Numbered from the stretch's first letter, positions 33,724-43,767 are shown. The stretch is 64,000 nt of DNA from Streptomyces himalayensis subsp. himalayensis (GCF_013778455.1 NZ_JACEHE010000019.1:110083-174082); one strand, 5' to 3'. The notes: generated from the letters alone by a model not told the origin. Made by a program: numbers and translations.

Positions 33724-35235
33724 TCAGCCGACGACCTCGTACAGGATCTGTCCGCCCGGCCCCGACGTCACCCGCCGCAGCCCCGGGTCGCGGGCGGGCA
33801 GACCGCCGTCGCGGGGCCGCTGCACGATCCACCGGACGCCGTACCGGTGCAGGATGCCGAGCCGCTCGGCTCGAGGTGTGCCCGCGGCGAAGTAGCGCTC
33901 GACCGCGTCCAGGCGCTGCTGCTGGTCCGGGAGGAAGAAGTCCGGGTAGCCCGGCGCCACGGTGTAGGGCCCGTACGCGGGGATCTGCCGGGCCGGGAAG
34001 GTCTTGGCCATCACCACGTCCCCGTACGACACCCATGGGGTGATCCAGTGGTAGCCGTTCCAGGGCTTGCGGTACTTGTCGGCCACGGCCATGGGCAGCA
34101 GGCCGGGGCGGATCGCGTAGCCGAGCGTCCCGGCCTGGGTCCACGCGCCCACGAGGAGCGCGGCGGCGAGGACCGCAGCGAAGAGCGTCGCCGGTCGCGT
34201 GGCGGGAGATCCCGCCCGCCTGCCGCTCCACTCCGCGGCCTCCAGCGCGGCCGCCAGCTGCGCCGGGATCAGGGCGGCGGGCAGGACACGCCCCCATGAG
34301 TAGTGGCCGGTCAGCCGGCCGGCCATGAACACCAGCGCGCCCATCAGGAAGAAGATCACCAGCGGATCGCGCCGATCACGGCGCCACCGGACCGCCAGCG
34401 CGGCGACTCCGACGAGCACCAGCCAGAAGCGCGGAAGCACGTCGCGGAAGAGGGAACGGTGGATGGCGTCCAGGTCCTGGGTGCCGAAGAGCGCGAAGAA
34501 GTCGTAGTACGGCCAGACCGCGAGGGCCACCACCCCCAGGGCGAGCCCGGCGCCCAGCCGAGCCCAGGCGTCCCGGCCGGGCCAGGGCCGCGCCCCCAGC
34601 ACCAGGGCGAGGGCCCCGAGCGACGCCACCACACCCGAGAACTGGTGGCTGAGCAGAATGACCGCCCACATCAGCCCCAGCCCGGCGAAGGTCCACCATC
34701 CCGCCGGTCCCGGCAGCGCCTTCCTCAGCAGGGCCCAGAAGTGGAAGGCCAGGGCCAGCGCGAACGTGCTGGGGTAGGAAACGGTCAGGGCAAGCGAGTT
34801 CAGCCCGAGGAAGCCGCTCCACGCGAACAGTTCCGTGCCCCACAGGAACAGCACGCAGAGGAGAGCGAGGGGCACGGCCGCCCGGCGCGTGCTGAACGTC
34901 CGTACGAAGTGCCGCACGCCCGTCACCAGCAACGCGAGGCTGATCAGCGCGGCGATCCGCAGGACGACGAACACCGAGAGGCCCGTGGCCTTGGCGAGAC
35001 AGCCGAGCAGCAGCATCCACGGCGAGTAGTACGGGCTCGGTGTGTCCTCCGCGACGAGCGGGTTGCCCGGATCGAGCAGGCTGTGCCGCAGCCGTTCCGT
35101 CGTGGCCGCGTGAATCCCGAGATCCCCGACCCAGGGCAGCCGGACGACGACGGCGAGCATCAGCACAAGAACGAGCAGAACAACGCCCTGCACGCCGTTC
35201 CGGCCGAGGGCCCTGACGACGCCCACCGCGATCAT
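33724..35235 (-). CDS. GT-C-like membrane protein
   Basis: About 503 residues with roughly eleven membrane segments starting immediately (VQGVVLLVLVLMLAVVVRLP). ERLRHSLLDPGNPLVAED and PYYSPWMLLLGC sit in the first extracytoplasmic loop, resembling GT-C proteins of the DUF6541/GT39-like type. The soluble C-terminus (YVGPYT-like AYGPYTVAPGYPDFFLP; GILHRYGVRWIVQRPRD) has a decayed relative at 18131-18598. I use the ATG at 35235 because the 31 codons before it lack coding character and overlap a REP-like repeat. Convergent with the GT2 gene at 31981. Function is probably sugar transfer to the polymer. Confidence 0.6.
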   Translation of the reverse strand: MIAVGVVRALGRNGVQGVVLLVLVLMLAVVVRLPWVGDLGIHAATTERLRHSLLDPGNPLVAEDTPSPYYSPWMLLLGCLAKATGLSVFVVLRIAALISLALLVTGVRHFVRTFSTRRAAVPLALLCVLFLWGTELFAWSGFLGLNSLALTVSYPSTFALALAFHFWALLRKALPGPAGWWTFAGLGLMWAVILLSHQFSGVVASLGALALVLGARPWPGRDAWARLGAGLALGVVALAVWPYYDFFALFGTQDLDAIHRSLFRDVLPRFWLVLVGVAALAVRWRRDRRDPLVIFFLMGALVFMAGRLTGHYSWGRVLPAALIPAQLAAALEAAEWSGRRAGSPATRPATLFAAVLAAALLVGAWTQAGTLGYAIRPGLLPMAVADKYRKPWNGYHWITPWVSYGDVVMAKTFPARQIPAYGPYTVAPGYPDFFLPDQQQRLDAVERYFAAGTPRAERLGILHRYGVRWIVQRPRDGGLPARDPGLRRVTSGPGGQILYEVVG

Positions 35236-35248
35236 GAACTCGACGATA

Positions 35249-35275
35249 GGTTGTGGGCAGGCGTTCCGCAGGGCG
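35249..35275. repeat. REP-like element, copy 1
   Basis: GTTGTGGGCAGGCGTTCCGC followed by AGGGCG. The same core recurs at 41592-41616 and 43768-43790. Only the left part is present here, overlapping the upstream region of the GT-C-like gene. Confidence 0.6.
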
Positions 35276-35287
35276 TCGAACGGACGA

Positions 35288-35315
35288 GGTGCCCGGGCCG
35301 AAGGCCCAGGGCACC
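35288..35315 (-). terminator. Terminator of the NAD-glutamate dehydrogenase gene
   Basis: GGTGCCCGGGCC and GGCCCAGGGCACC form a 12-bp stem with one bulged A and a GAA loop, 16 bases after the dehydrogenase stop. There is no T-run. Confidence 0.6.
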
Positions 35316-35330
35316 CCATAGAGCCCACGC

Positions 35331-38300
35331 TCAGTTATGCGTACGCAGCATCGTCCGCATAGTCCGCATCGCAACGGACAACACTGCCAGATCGAAGCTC
35401 TCCGAGCTCCGGATCTCTTCCAGCGTCCCGCGCGCCCGCGCCAGCAACGCCGCGTTCTTCTCCTCCCACGCCTTGAACCGCTGTTCGGGCGTGGAGGACC
35501 CGTTGCCCACGGCGAGGACGTCCGCCGTGAGCGCCGCGTGCGCCGCGTACAGGTCCTCGCGGATCGACACGCGCGCCATGGACTGCCACCGGTCCGCCCG
35601 CGGCAGCTCGATGATGCGGTCCATGAGCTCGGTGATGCCGAGCCGGTCGGCCAGGTCGTAGTAGACCTCGGCGACGGCCATCGGGTCCTTGCCCATGCGG
35701 TCGGCGACCGAGACGATGTCGAGCGCCGGGAAGACGGACGAGAACCCGGCGACGCGCTGGGCCAGCTCCTCCGGGACGTCCGCGCCGGTCAGCTCGTCGA
35801 AGATGCGCTGGTACCACTCGGCGTCCGCACCGCGCAGCAGCTTCGGCAGCTCGGACCAGACCTGGGCCACGCCCTCGCTGAAGAAGCCGATGGTCTCGGC
35901 GAGCTGCAGCGGCTGCGGCCGGTTGTTGAGCAGCCAGCGCGTGCCGCGCTCGACGAGGCGGCGCGAGTGCAGCCGGATACGGGTCTGCACGTCCGCGGCG
36001 ACGACGTTGTCGAGCCCCTCGACGGCGTCCCACACCTGCGCCAGCCCGAAGATCTCCCGTGCGGACATGTGCGCCCGCACGATCTCCTCGGTGGACGCGC
36101 CCGTCTCCTCCCGCAGCCGGTGCAGGAAGGTCGAACCGCCCGTGTTCGCTGTGTCGTTGACCAGGAGGGTCGTGATGATCTCCCGGTGCAGGGCGTGCGC
36201 CTCGATCTGGTCGGGGAACTTCTCGCGGAGCGCCTGGGGGAAGTAGGCGAACAGCAGCCGCCGCAGATAGGCGTCGTCCGGCAGCGGCGTGCCGATGAGC
36301 TCCTCGGCCGTGGTGATCTTCGTGTAGGCGAGGAGGACGGCCAGCTCCGGCTGGGTCAGCCCGCGCCCGGAGTTGAGCAGCTCGCGGATCTGCCGGTCGT
36401 TGGGCAGGAACTCGATGGCCCTGTCCAGGCGGCCCTCCCGGCTCAGCCGGCGCATGATCCGCTGGTGGACGTGGAGCAGGTCCGGTGCCTGGGCGGCGGC
36501 GTTGGCCAGGGCCACGTTCTGCGCGTAGTTGTTGCGCAGCACGAGCCGGCCGACCTCGTCGGTCATCTCGGCGAGCTGCTGGTTGCGCTGCTTGACGGTC
36601 AGATCGCCGTCCGCGACGACCGCGTTCAGCAGGATCTTGATGTTCACCTCGTGGTCGGAGGTGTCCACGCCCGCGCTGTTGTCGATCGCATCGGTGTTGA
36701 TCTTGCCGCCGTGGCGTGCGAACTCGATACGGCCGAGCTGGGTCAGGCCCAGGTTGCCGCCCTCTCCGACGACCTTCACCCGCAGGTCGGCGCCGTCGAC
36801 GCGGATCGCGTCGTTCGCCTTGTCGCCGACGTCGGTGTGCGTCTCCGTCGACGCCTTCACATACGTGCCGATGCCGCCGTTCCACAGCAGGTCGACCGGC
36901 GCCTTGAGGATCCGCTGCATCAGCTCGGCCGGCGTCATCCGGGCGACGTTGCCCTCGATGCCGAGCGCCTTGCGGATGTGCGAGTTGAGCTGGACGGACT
37001 TGGCCGAGCGGGGGAAGACCCCGCCGCCGGGCGACAGCAGCTCCTTGTTGTAGTCGGCCCAGGAGCTGCGCGACAGCTCGAACAGGCGGCGCCGCTCGGC
37101 GTACGAGACGGCCGCGTCCGGGGTCGGGTCGATGAAGATGTGCCGGTGGTCGAAGGCGGCCACCAGGCGGATGTGCTCGCTCAGCAGCATGCCGTTGCCG
37201 AACACGTCACCGGACATGTCGCCGATGCCGACCACGGTGAAGTCGTCGGCCTGGGTGTTCACACCCAGCTCCCGGAAGTGCCGCTTGACGGACTCCCAGG
37301 CGCCGCGGGCCGTGATGCCCATGCCCTTGTGGTCGTAGCCCGCCGAGCCGCCGGAGGCGAAGGCGTCGCCGAGCCAGAAGTTGTAGTTCTGGGCGACCTC
37401 GTTCGCGATGTCCGAGAAGGTCGCGGTGCCCTTGTCGGCGGCGACGACCAGGTAGGTGTCGTCGCCGTCGTGGCGCACCACGTCGTGCGGCGGCACGACC
37501 TCGCCCGCGACCAGGTTGTCGGTGATGTCGAGCAGCGCCGAGATGAACGTCTTGTAGCTGGCGATGCCCTCGGCCAGCCACGCGTCGCGGTCCACGGACG
37601 GGTCCGGCAGCTGCTTGGCGACGAATCCGCCCTTCGCGCCGACCGGCACGATGACGGTGTTCTTCACCATCTGCGCCTTCACCAGGCCGAGGATCTCCGT
37701 ACGGAAGTCCTCACGCCGGTCGGACCAGCGCAGGCCCCCTCGTGCGACCTTGCCGAACCGCAGGTGCACGCCCTCCACACGCGGCGAGTACACCCAGATC
37801 TCGTACGCCGGACGCGGCGCCGGAAGATCCGGGATGGCCTGCGGGTCGAACTTCATGGAGACGTACCCGTGCGTCTTGCCGCCCCCGGCCTCCTGGAAGA
37901 AGTTGGTGCGCAGCGTCGCCTTGATGACGGTGAGGAAGGAGCGCAGGATGCGGTCCTCGTCGAGCGAGGCGACCTGGTCGAGCGCGCCGTCCAGCTCCTC
38001 GAGGAGGGCGTCCGTCAGCTCGGTGCCCATGCGCTGGCGGTCCGGGGACATCCGGGCCTCGAACAGGGAGACCAGCAGCCGGGTGGTGTGGACGTTGTTG
38101 CAGAGGGTGTCCTCCATGTAGTCCTGGCTGAACTTCGACCCGGCCTGACGCAGGTACTTGGCGTAGGCGCGCAGCACCATCGCCTGCCGCCAGGTGATTC
38201 CGGCACGCAGGACGAGGGAGTTGAATCCGTCGTTCTCTGCCTGCCCGGTCCAGACGGCCTCGAAGGCCTGCTGGAACTGCTCGCGGCCGTCCTCACCGAG

Positions 38301-40361
38301 GTAGTCCCCGTTGTGGGCGCCCGCGGCCTTGGGCATGCGCAGCCCGAAGTCGTAGATCCACGCGGTCGAGCGGTCCGAGCAGCGCAGCTCGTACGGACGC
38401 TCGTCGGTGACCTCGACGCCGAGGCGGTTCAGCACGGGAAGCACGGCGGAGAGGGAGATCTGGTCGCCCAGGCGGTAGATCTTGAAGCGTCGCTCGCCGG
38501 GCGCGGCGCCGACCGGCTCGTACAGGGAGAGCCCGAAGTCCCTGCCCTCCTGCGTGAGTGCCTCCAGGTGGAGGATGTCCGCGACGGCGGCGCGCGGGGA
38601 GTGGTCGGCCTTGTAGCCCTCGGCGAAGGCACTCCCGTACCGGCGCAGCAGCGCGGCGGCGCGCTCCTCGCCGACCTCGGCGTTCAGCGCCTCCGCGAAG
38701 CCGTCGGCCCAGGACCGGGCGGCCTCGACGAGACGGGCCTCGATGCGCTCCTTGTCGGCGTCGCTCAGCTTCGGCAGCTCGGTGCCGGGCGCCACGCGGA
38801 CGACGAAGTGGAGGCGAGAGAGGATCGACTCGGTGTTCCAGGCGGTGAAGTCGACGCTGGTGCCGTTCAGCTCCTCCTTGAGGATGTCGATGATCCGCAG
38901 CCGGACGCCGGTGGTGTAGCGGTCGCGGGGCAGGTAGACGAGGGCCGAGTAGTAGCGCCCGTACTCGTCCTTGCGCAGGTACAGCCGCAGCCGGCGGCGT
39001 TCCTGCAGGTAGAGCACGCTCGTCACGATGGAGCGCAGCTCGTCCACCGGGGTCTGGAAGAGCTCGTCGCGCGGATAGGTCTCCATGATCTGGAGCAGGT
39101 CCCGGCCGTCGTGGCTGTTGGGCGAGAAGCCCGCGCCGCGCAGCACCTCGTCGACCTTGCGCCGGATGACGGGCACGCGCCGCACCGACTCGGTGTACGC
39201 GGCCGAGGAGAACAGCCCCAGGAAGCGGCGCTCGCCGACGACGTTGCCGTCCGCATCGAACTTCTTCACGCCGACATAGTCGAGATACGACGGCCGGTGC
39301 ACGGTCGCGCGGCTGTTCGCCTTGGTCAGCACCAGCAGCTTGTGCTCGCGCGCCTTCGCCCGGACGTCGGCCGGCAGACGACTGAAGGACGGGCTCACCG
39401 GGTGGTGGTCCTCGACGGCGTGGTGCGGGTCCGAGCGCAGTATGCCGAGGCCGGTACCGGGGACGGCGGTGAGCGAGTCGTCGTCCCGGAGCTCGTACTC
39501 GCGGTAGCCCAGGAAGGTGAAGTGGTCGTCCGCGAGCCAGCGCAGCAGCTCACGGGCCTCGTCGACCTCCTGGTCGCGCAGGTCGTCGGCGGTGGGTTCG
39601 ACGGGCAGCTCGTCGGCGATGCGCAGCGCGGCGTCGCGCATCTTCTCCCAGTCCTCGACGGCCTCACGGGCGTCGGAGAGGACCCGCAGCAGGTCGGAGG
39701 TGATCTGCTTGAGATCGGCGCGGTCCGTCTCACGGTCGAACTCGACGTGGATCCAGGACTCGGTGACGGCGTCGTGCGGCAGCGACTGCGGCGTGCCCGC
39801 GGGGGTCTTCGATGCGACGTCGAGGTCGGCCTCGCGGGCTGCATCGGAGGCCGCGGCGAGTACGGCGGGGCCGGGGTGCCCGGGAGTACCCGGGGGCAGG
39901 AGCTCGAGGAGTTTGCCGGTGATGTCCCGGCGGACGACCACCTGGGGGTGGATGACGACGTGGATGCCGCGGCCCTGCCGCGACAGTTCGTTGGTGACCG
40001 AGTCGACGAGGAAGGGCATGTCGTCCGTGACGACCTCGACGACGGAATGGCTGCAGGTCCAGCCGTTCTCCTCGACGGTGGGGGTGTGGACCCGCACGTT
40101 CGCCGTGCCCTGGGGGCGGTGCTCGGCCAGCCGGTAGTGGGAGAAGGCGGCTCCGAAGACATCGACCGGGTCGCGGCCGGCAAGGTCCTCGGGCGCGGTG
40201 TGCAGGTAGTAGCGCTGGAGGAACGCGAGCACTGTCTCCTGGTCAGGTGTGCCCTTGTCGGTTTCTCCAGTCGGTAGGTACCCCCCGACCGGACTGTTCT
40301 CAGCTACCCGGGCGGCCCGTGCGAGCAGCTCGGCCTTTGCTTCGTCCAGCTTGGTCTGCAT
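35331..40361 (-). CDS. gdh: NAD-specific glutamate dehydrogenase, large (180 kDa) class
   Basis: Converts glutamate to 2-oxoglutarate and ammonia with NAD+. About 1676 residues, the size of the GDH180 class known from Streptomyces clavuligerus. The long N-terminal ACT-like region includes DDMPFLVDSVTNELSRQGRG. The catalytic core begins near residue 800 with GLRWSDRREDFRTEILGLVK, VPVGAKGGFVAKQLPDP and GIGDMSGDVFGNGMLLSEHI, and KVVGEGGNLGLTQLGRIEFA follows. I start at the ATG encoding MQTKLDEAKAELL (40361). The frame extends 19 codons upstream without family similarity. It stands alone with its own terminator. Confidence 0.93.
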   Translation of the reverse strand: MQTKLDEAKAELLARAARVAENSPVGGYLPTGETDKGTPDQETVLAFLQRYYLHTAPEDLAGRDPVDVFGAAFSHYRLAEHRPQGTANVRVHTPTVEENGWTCSHSVVEVVTDDMPFLVDSVTNELSRQGRGIHVVIHPQVVVRRDITGKLLELLPPGTPGHPGPAVLAAASDAAREADLDVASKTPAGTPQSLPHDAVTESWIHVEFDRETDRADLKQITSDLLRVLSDAREAVEDWEKMRDAALRIADELPVEPTADDLRDQEVDEARELLRWLADDHFTFLGYREYELRDDDSLTAVPGTGLGILRSDPHHAVEDHHPVSPSFSRLPADVRAKAREHKLLVLTKANSRATVHRPSYLDYVGVKKFDADGNVVGERRFLGLFSSAAYTESVRRVPVIRRKVDEVLRGAGFSPNSHDGRDLLQIMETYPRDELFQTPVDELRSIVTSVLYLQERRRLRLYLRKDEYGRYYSALVYLPRDRYTTGVRLRIIDILKEELNGTSVDFTAWNTESILSRLHFVVRVAPGTELPKLSDADKERIEARLVEAARSWADGFAEALNAEVGEERAAALLRRYGSAFAEGYKADHSPRAAVADILHLEALTQEGRDFGLSLYEPVGAAPGERRFKIYRLGDQISLSAVLPVLNRLGVEVTDERPYELRCSDRSTAWIYDFGLRMPKAAGAHNGDYLGEDGREQFQQAFEAVWTGQAENDGFNSLVLRAGITWRQAMVLRAYAKYLRQAGSKFSQDYMEDTLCNNVHTTRLLVSLFEARMSPDRQRMGTELTDALLEELDGALDQVASLDEDRILRSFLTVIKATLRTNFFQEAGGGKTHGYVSMKFDPQAIPDLPAPRPAYEIWVYSPRVEGVHLRFGKVARGGLRWSDRREDFRTEILGLVKAQMVKNTVIVPVGAKGGFVAKQLPDPSVDRDAWLAEGIASYKTFISALLDITDNLVAGEVVPPHDVVRHDGDDTYLVVAADKGTATFSDIANEVAQNYNFWLGDAFASGGSAGYDHKGMGITARGAWESVKRHFRELGVNTQADDFTVVGIGDMSGDVFGNGMLLSEHIRLVAAFDHRHIFIDPTPDAAVSYAERRRLFELSRSSWADYNKELLSPGGGVFPRSAKSVQLNSHIRKALGIEGNVARMTPAELMQRILKAPVDLLWNGGIGTYVKASTETHTDVGDKANDAIRVDGADLRVKVVGEGGNLGLTQLGRIEFARHGGKINTDAIDNSAGVDTSDHEVNIKILLNAVVADGDLTVKQRNQQLAEMTDEVGRLVLRNNYAQNVALANAAAQAPDLLHVHQRIMRRLSREGRLDRAIEFLPNDRQIRELLNSGRGLTQPELAVLLAYTKITTAEELIGTPLPDDAYLRRLLFAYFPQALREKFPDQIEAHALHREIITTLLVNDTANTGGSTFLHRLREETGASTEEIVRAHMSAREIFGLAQVWDAVEGLDNVVAADVQTRIRLHSRRLVERGTRWLLNNRPQPLQLAETIGFFSEGVAQVWSELPKLLRGADAEWYQRIFDELTGADVPEELAQRVAGFSSVFPALDIVSVADRMGKDPMAVAEVYYDLADRLGITELMDRIIELPRADRWQSMARVSIREDLYAAHAALTADVLAVGNGSSTPEQRFKAWEEKNAALLARARGTLEEIRSSESFDLAVLSVAMRTMRTMLRTHN

Positions 40362-40969
40362 TGTCCTCTGGCTCCTGTCGCGCGCCGTTGCGTGACGTAG
40401 AAGGAAGTTTTGCGACACAACGCCACGACGCGGGGTCTCCGGTCGGAGTCGACGTTATGCCGCGATGAGAGATGAGAGGGGCGTTATGAGCCAATCTTGA
40501 GCATTCCGATGGCCTCGGTGATCCCGGGTGTTCCGGGAGCACCGATGGCTCCGCCGGCCTCACCGGCCCACCCCCTCCGTGCGGACCAGCGATCGCCCGG
40601 GCACGGATGTCCTCCGTGTGCTCCGGGCGCACGGCAGGGGCAAAGGCGCCCCCGCGGGATATCGCGCTGATCACGGCTCCAAGGCTATCGCTCCGTACGG
40701 GTGCCCCGTCATGAGCCGTATGTGTACAAAACCAGCGGTGGAAGTTTGACGTTCTGCACAGGGACAGGGCGGTGCGGGTTGTGGGGTGCGGGTTGTGGGG
40801 TGCCGGTGGCGGCGGTGGTGCGGACGGGATGGGCACAGCGCACGATGGAGGTACCCGAAACGACGCACGGCCCCTTGGCAGAGGCGGACACCGCAGGCAC
40901 GTTGAGCGAAACGTCCGAGCGAAACGTCCGGCTTCGGCCGGGAAGGTCGAGCGAGGGGAGCGCAGCGCA
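40362..40969. other. Intergenic region between gdh and the DJ-1 gene
   Basis: About 600 bases between divergent genes, so promoters for both are expected. It contains an imperfect direct repeat (GGTGCGGGTTGTGG twice at about 40771-40798) followed by GGTGCCGGTGGCGG. No open frame with family similarity, no RNA motif and no clear promoter was recognised. Confidence 0.4.
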
Positions 40970-41536
40970 ATGGCAGCCAAGATCCTTATCGTGACCGGCG
41001 ACGCAGCGGAGTCACTGGAGGTCCTCTACCCGTACCAGCGCCTGCGTGAGGAGGGGTACGACGTCCACATCGCGGCCCCGACCCGCAAGAAGCTGCAGTT
41101 CGTGGTCCACGACTTCGAGCCGGGCTTCGACACGTACACGGAGAAGCCGGGCTACACGTACCCCGCCGACCTGGCCTTCTCCGAGGTCGACCCCGGCCAG
41201 TACGTGGCCGTGGTCATCCCGGGCGGCCGGGCCCCGGAGTACCTACGCAACGACCCCGAACTCCGCAAGATCCTCAAGTCGTTCTTCGACTCCGACAAGC
41301 CGGTTGCACAGATCTGCCACGGCCCGCTGCTCACGGCGGCCGTGGACGGCCTGCGCGGCCGCCGCGTCACCGCGTACCCCGCCCTGGAACCGGACATGCA
41401 GGCAGCAGGCGCCACCTTCAAGGACGCCGAGGCCGTCGTCGACGGCACCCTGGTCTCCTCCCGAGCCTGGCCGGACCACTCCACGTGGATGAGGGAGTTC
41501 CTGACGGTACTGCGGGCGAAGGCGCCGGTGACGTAG
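40970..41536 (+). CDS. DJ-1/PfpI family protein
   Basis: A 188-residue class I glutamine-amidotransferase-like protein. KILIVTGDAAESLEVLYPYQ opens the fold, and the nucleophile elbow is PVAQICHGPLLTAA with Cys116 followed by His, as in PfpI-type proteins. The conserved Glu is plausible at SLEVLYP. GAGGGGAG lies about 9 bases before the ATG at 40970. The frame continues upstream but without coding features. Family members act as deglycases, chaperones or peptidases, and the sequence does not say which. Confidence 0.85.
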   Translation: MAAKILIVTGDAAESLEVLYPYQRLREEGYDVHIAAPTRKKLQFVVHDFEPGFDTYTEKPGYTYPADLAFSEVDPGQYVAVVIPGGRAPEYLRNDPELRKILKSFFDSDKPVAQICHGPLLTAAVDGLRGRRVTAYPALEPDMQAAGATFKDAEAVVDGTLVSSRAWPDHSTWMREFLTVLRAKAPVT

Positions 41537-41562
41537 CCCGCCGCAGGGGCGAGCCGTTGCCG

Positions 41563-41662
41563 GTGTGGGCAATGGTTCCACCGGGCGTCCCGTTGTGGGC
41601 AATCGTTCCGCAGGGCTGGGGGCACCTCCCGGACGGAGTCTGGGGAGGGTGGGCACAACCCA
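41563..41662. repeat. REP-like element, copy 2
   Basis: Contains GTGTGGGCAATGGTTCC and GTTGTGGGCAATCGTTCCGC plus AGGGC, then a short inverted stretch (GGCACCTCCC...GGGAGGGT) and GGGTGGGCACAACCC. GTTGTG and CACAAC at the two sides can pair. It lies between the DJ-1 and HAD genes, which converge. Confidence 0.65.
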
Positions 41663-41724
41663 CGACGCACGGCGCGTCCTCTGCCTACGTCGGCCGCCGG
41701 GGGCACCCCCCGGCGGCCGCCGAC

Positions 41725-42390
41725 TCAGGCGGCAGCCACCCGCTCCGCCTCCGCCACCGCCTCCGCCAGGCTGTCCACGACAGGAACCCCCGCCACCTCC
41801 AGGCTGGCCCGACTGTGCGAACCACCGGTGTAGAGAACGGCCTGGGCCCCCACCCGCCGCGCGGCTATCGCGTCATCGGCCGCGTCCCCGATGACCACCG
41901 TCCGCGCCGGCTCCACACCGGCGAGCGCGGCCACATGGCGCACCATATGCTCCGCCTTGCTGCCCCCGGAGGGCCCGGTCCGCCCGTCGATCCGTACGAA
42001 GTGCGGCTCGATGCCGAACCCCCTGACCAGCGGCACCAGCTCGTCGTGCCCGTACATGCTGAGAATCGACTGGCTGTGGCCCGCCGACCGCCAGTCGGCC
42101 AGCAGCACCTCCGCGCCGTCGGCGAGCCTGCACGCCGCGCGCCATGCGGTGTAGTGCCGGTGGAAGGCCGCGTCCATGCGCTCCCACTCCGCGTCCGTCG
42201 GCAGCCGCCCGATCAGCCGCTCGTAGAAGCGGGGTATCGGCACGCAGTACACCTCGCGATACTGCTCCAGCGTGATCGGCTCCAGGCCGATCTCCGCGAA
42301 GGCGGCGTTCGTCGCGCCGATGACCGCGTCGTTGTCATGGAACAGCGTGCCGTTCCAGTCCCACACGATGTGCGCTGCGTGCTTCCCCAT
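41725..42390 (-). CDS. HAD-superfamily hydrolase (phosphatase)
   Basis: A 221-residue HAD hydrolase of the phosphoglycolate-phosphatase-like group. Motif I is HIVWDWNGTLFHDNDAVI with the nucleophilic Asp11 and the usual second Asp replaced by Asn (DWNGT), a known variant. Motif II is SQSILSMYGH, the motif III Lys lies in GGSKAEHMVRH, and motif IV is VVIGDAADDAIAARR. The ATG encoding MGKHAAHIVW is preferred over an upstream ATG. Substrate is unknown. Confidence 0.85.
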   Translation of the reverse strand: MGKHAAHIVWDWNGTLFHDNDAVIGATNAAFAEIGLEPITLEQYREVYCVPIPRFYERLIGRLPTDAEWERMDAAFHRHYTAWRAACRLADGAEVLLADWRSAGHSQSILSMYGHDELVPLVRGFGIEPHFVRIDGRTGPSGGSKAEHMVRHVAALAGVEPARTVVIGDAADDAIAARRVGAQAVLYTGGSHSRASLEVAGVPVVDSLAEAVAEAERVAAA

Positions 42391-42448
42391 GTCCAAGAAC
42401 GTACCCGCCCCCACTGACAACCCGTCGTGCCCCTCCACGAGCGCCGGT

Positions 42449-42955
42449 TCAGCCGATGAGGTTCGGGATCTCCTGCGTCGCGTACCACAGCAGCTCGTGG
42501 TCCTCGGCCCCGTCCACGATGAACTGCGCGTCGTCGTCCCCCTGGTCCGCCGCGCCGAGGGCGTCCGCCGCCGCGGACACGTCCGCCTCGGCGTCGTCCG
42601 CGTCCACGTGGACTGCCGCCGCCTTGGCCAGCGGCACCGCGACCGCGATCCGGACCTCGCCGAGTGCGGCGGGGTCGAGCCCGCGGTCGGGGTCGGCGAC
42701 CGCGGCCCCGTCCGGTACGTCGACCGCGACGACGACCCGGCGCCGCGGGGCCCCCGGATCGGTGGCGATCAGCCGCAGCGAGGCGACCGCCGCGCGGTTC
42801 AGCGCCGCGTACTCGAGCTCCTCGATGTCGTCCGAGAGGTACCACTCCCGCAGCGCGGGCGTCACGGCGTACGCCGTCAGCGGTCCCGGGCCCAGCTCGC
42901 CCGTCTTGTGCGCCTCGGCGAGACCGTGAAGGGTCAGGGGGACGTAGACGCGCAT
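42449..42955 (-). CDS. Conserved actinobacterial protein (DUF6912-like)
   Basis: A 168-residue soluble protein found widely in actinobacteria. It starts MRVYVPLTLHGLAEAHKTGE and contains VTPALREWYLSDDIEELEYA and HELLWYATQEIPNLIG at the end. The middle is very acidic (ADDAEADVSAAADALGAADQ). No catalytic motif is visible and no function is known to me. It is close to the HAD gene and in the same direction. Confidence 0.75.
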   Translation of the reverse strand: MRVYVPLTLHGLAEAHKTGELGPGPLTAYAVTPALREWYLSDDIEELEYAALNRAAVASLRLIATDPGAPRRRVVVAVDVPDGAAVADPDRGLDPAALGEVRIAVAVPLAKAAAVHVDADDAEADVSAAADALGAADQGDDDAQFIVDGAEDHELLWYATQEIPNLIG

Positions 42956-43277
42956 ACTGGCCGCTTTCGTAGTCGGAATTCATACCGCCGGGCCGCGGAG
43001 AGACCTTCAGGATACGTGCCGGGAGTCCCCCTTCGTGGCCGGGTGAAGGGACGTCCGGCGTCGACTCGGCGGCTTTCGGCAGCCCTCGCCAACCCGCCTC
43101 CGACCAGGCCCTTACTGGGCGCACCAACCCGCCCATCACCCTGATAGGTGAATTCCCCCGCCGCCTCCGCCGCCCCCTGCTGCTCCTTGCGGGCCGCTCC
43201 CGCAGCCTCGTACAAGATCCCCAACGAAGCTACTGCCCGGTATCCCACTGGGCCGGAACAGACGGGGGCCACCCACT
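42956..43277. other. Intergenic region upstream of the Rv3235-like gene
   Basis: About 320 bases between divergent genes. No gene, RNA or repeat was recognised. Promoters for both flanking genes are expected here. Confidence 0.35.
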
Positions 43278-43739
43278 GTGAACAAGGTGATGACGAGGTC
43301 GGCACGCAACAGGCCCGGCGCCGCCACGCGCCCGCCCGGCCGTCGCGATTCACGGCGTCCGGCCGGAGCTCCACCAAGGGTGACCCCACCGGGACCGCCG
43401 CCCCGGCCCCACGATCTCTTCGCCGACCTCCTGCTGGCCGTGCTCAGCGGGCAGCGCCCTGTGCACTCGATGCTGCGATACACCGCAGGCAGGGCTTACG
43501 ACGAACTCGTCTGGCTGGCCGAGCACGCCCCGCTGCGCATCGGCAGGTACAGGCCCGTCGTCCGCGACCTCGGCTACGAGATGCCGCGCCCGGGAGCCAT
43601 CGAGGCCTTCGCCCGCATCGCCGCCGGCGAACACCTACGCGCCATGGCCTTCCGCCTGGAGCAAGGCCCCGACCAACGCTGGCGCTGTACAGCAGTAGAA
43701 CTAGCCGTCCCAGGCCTCCCCCGCCCCATCCGAAGGTAA
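43278..43739 (+). CDS. Rv3235-family protein
   Basis: A 153-residue protein. A basic, Pro-rich and probably disordered N-terminus (about 40 residues) is followed by a conserved domain: HDLFADLLLAVLSGQRPVHS, LRYTAGRAYDELVWLAEHAP, RPGAIEAFARIAAGEHLRAM, ending WRCTAVELAVPGLP. This matches the small actinobacterial Rv3235-type family usually located next to secA. The GTG start is uncertain because another GTG/ATG lies within five codons. Function is unknown. The repeated association with secA suggests a link to secretion. Confidence 0.75.
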   Translation: MNKVMTRSARNRPGAATRPPGRRDSRRPAGAPPRVTPPGPPPRPHDLFADLLLAVLSGQRPVHSMLRYTAGRAYDELVWLAEHAPLRIGRYRPVVRDLGYEMPRPGAIEAFARIAAGEHLRAMAFRLEQGPDQRWRCTAVELAVPGLPRPIRR

Positions 43740-43767
43740 CCGCGCTCCAGCAGGCCTCCCTCTGGCC

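Noticed and set aside
35337..40277. A 1646-codon open frame on the plus strand opposite the glutamate dehydrogenase gene
   Set aside because: Mirror frame caused by high-GC third codon positions; no family motifs, and the minus-strand gene is unambiguous.
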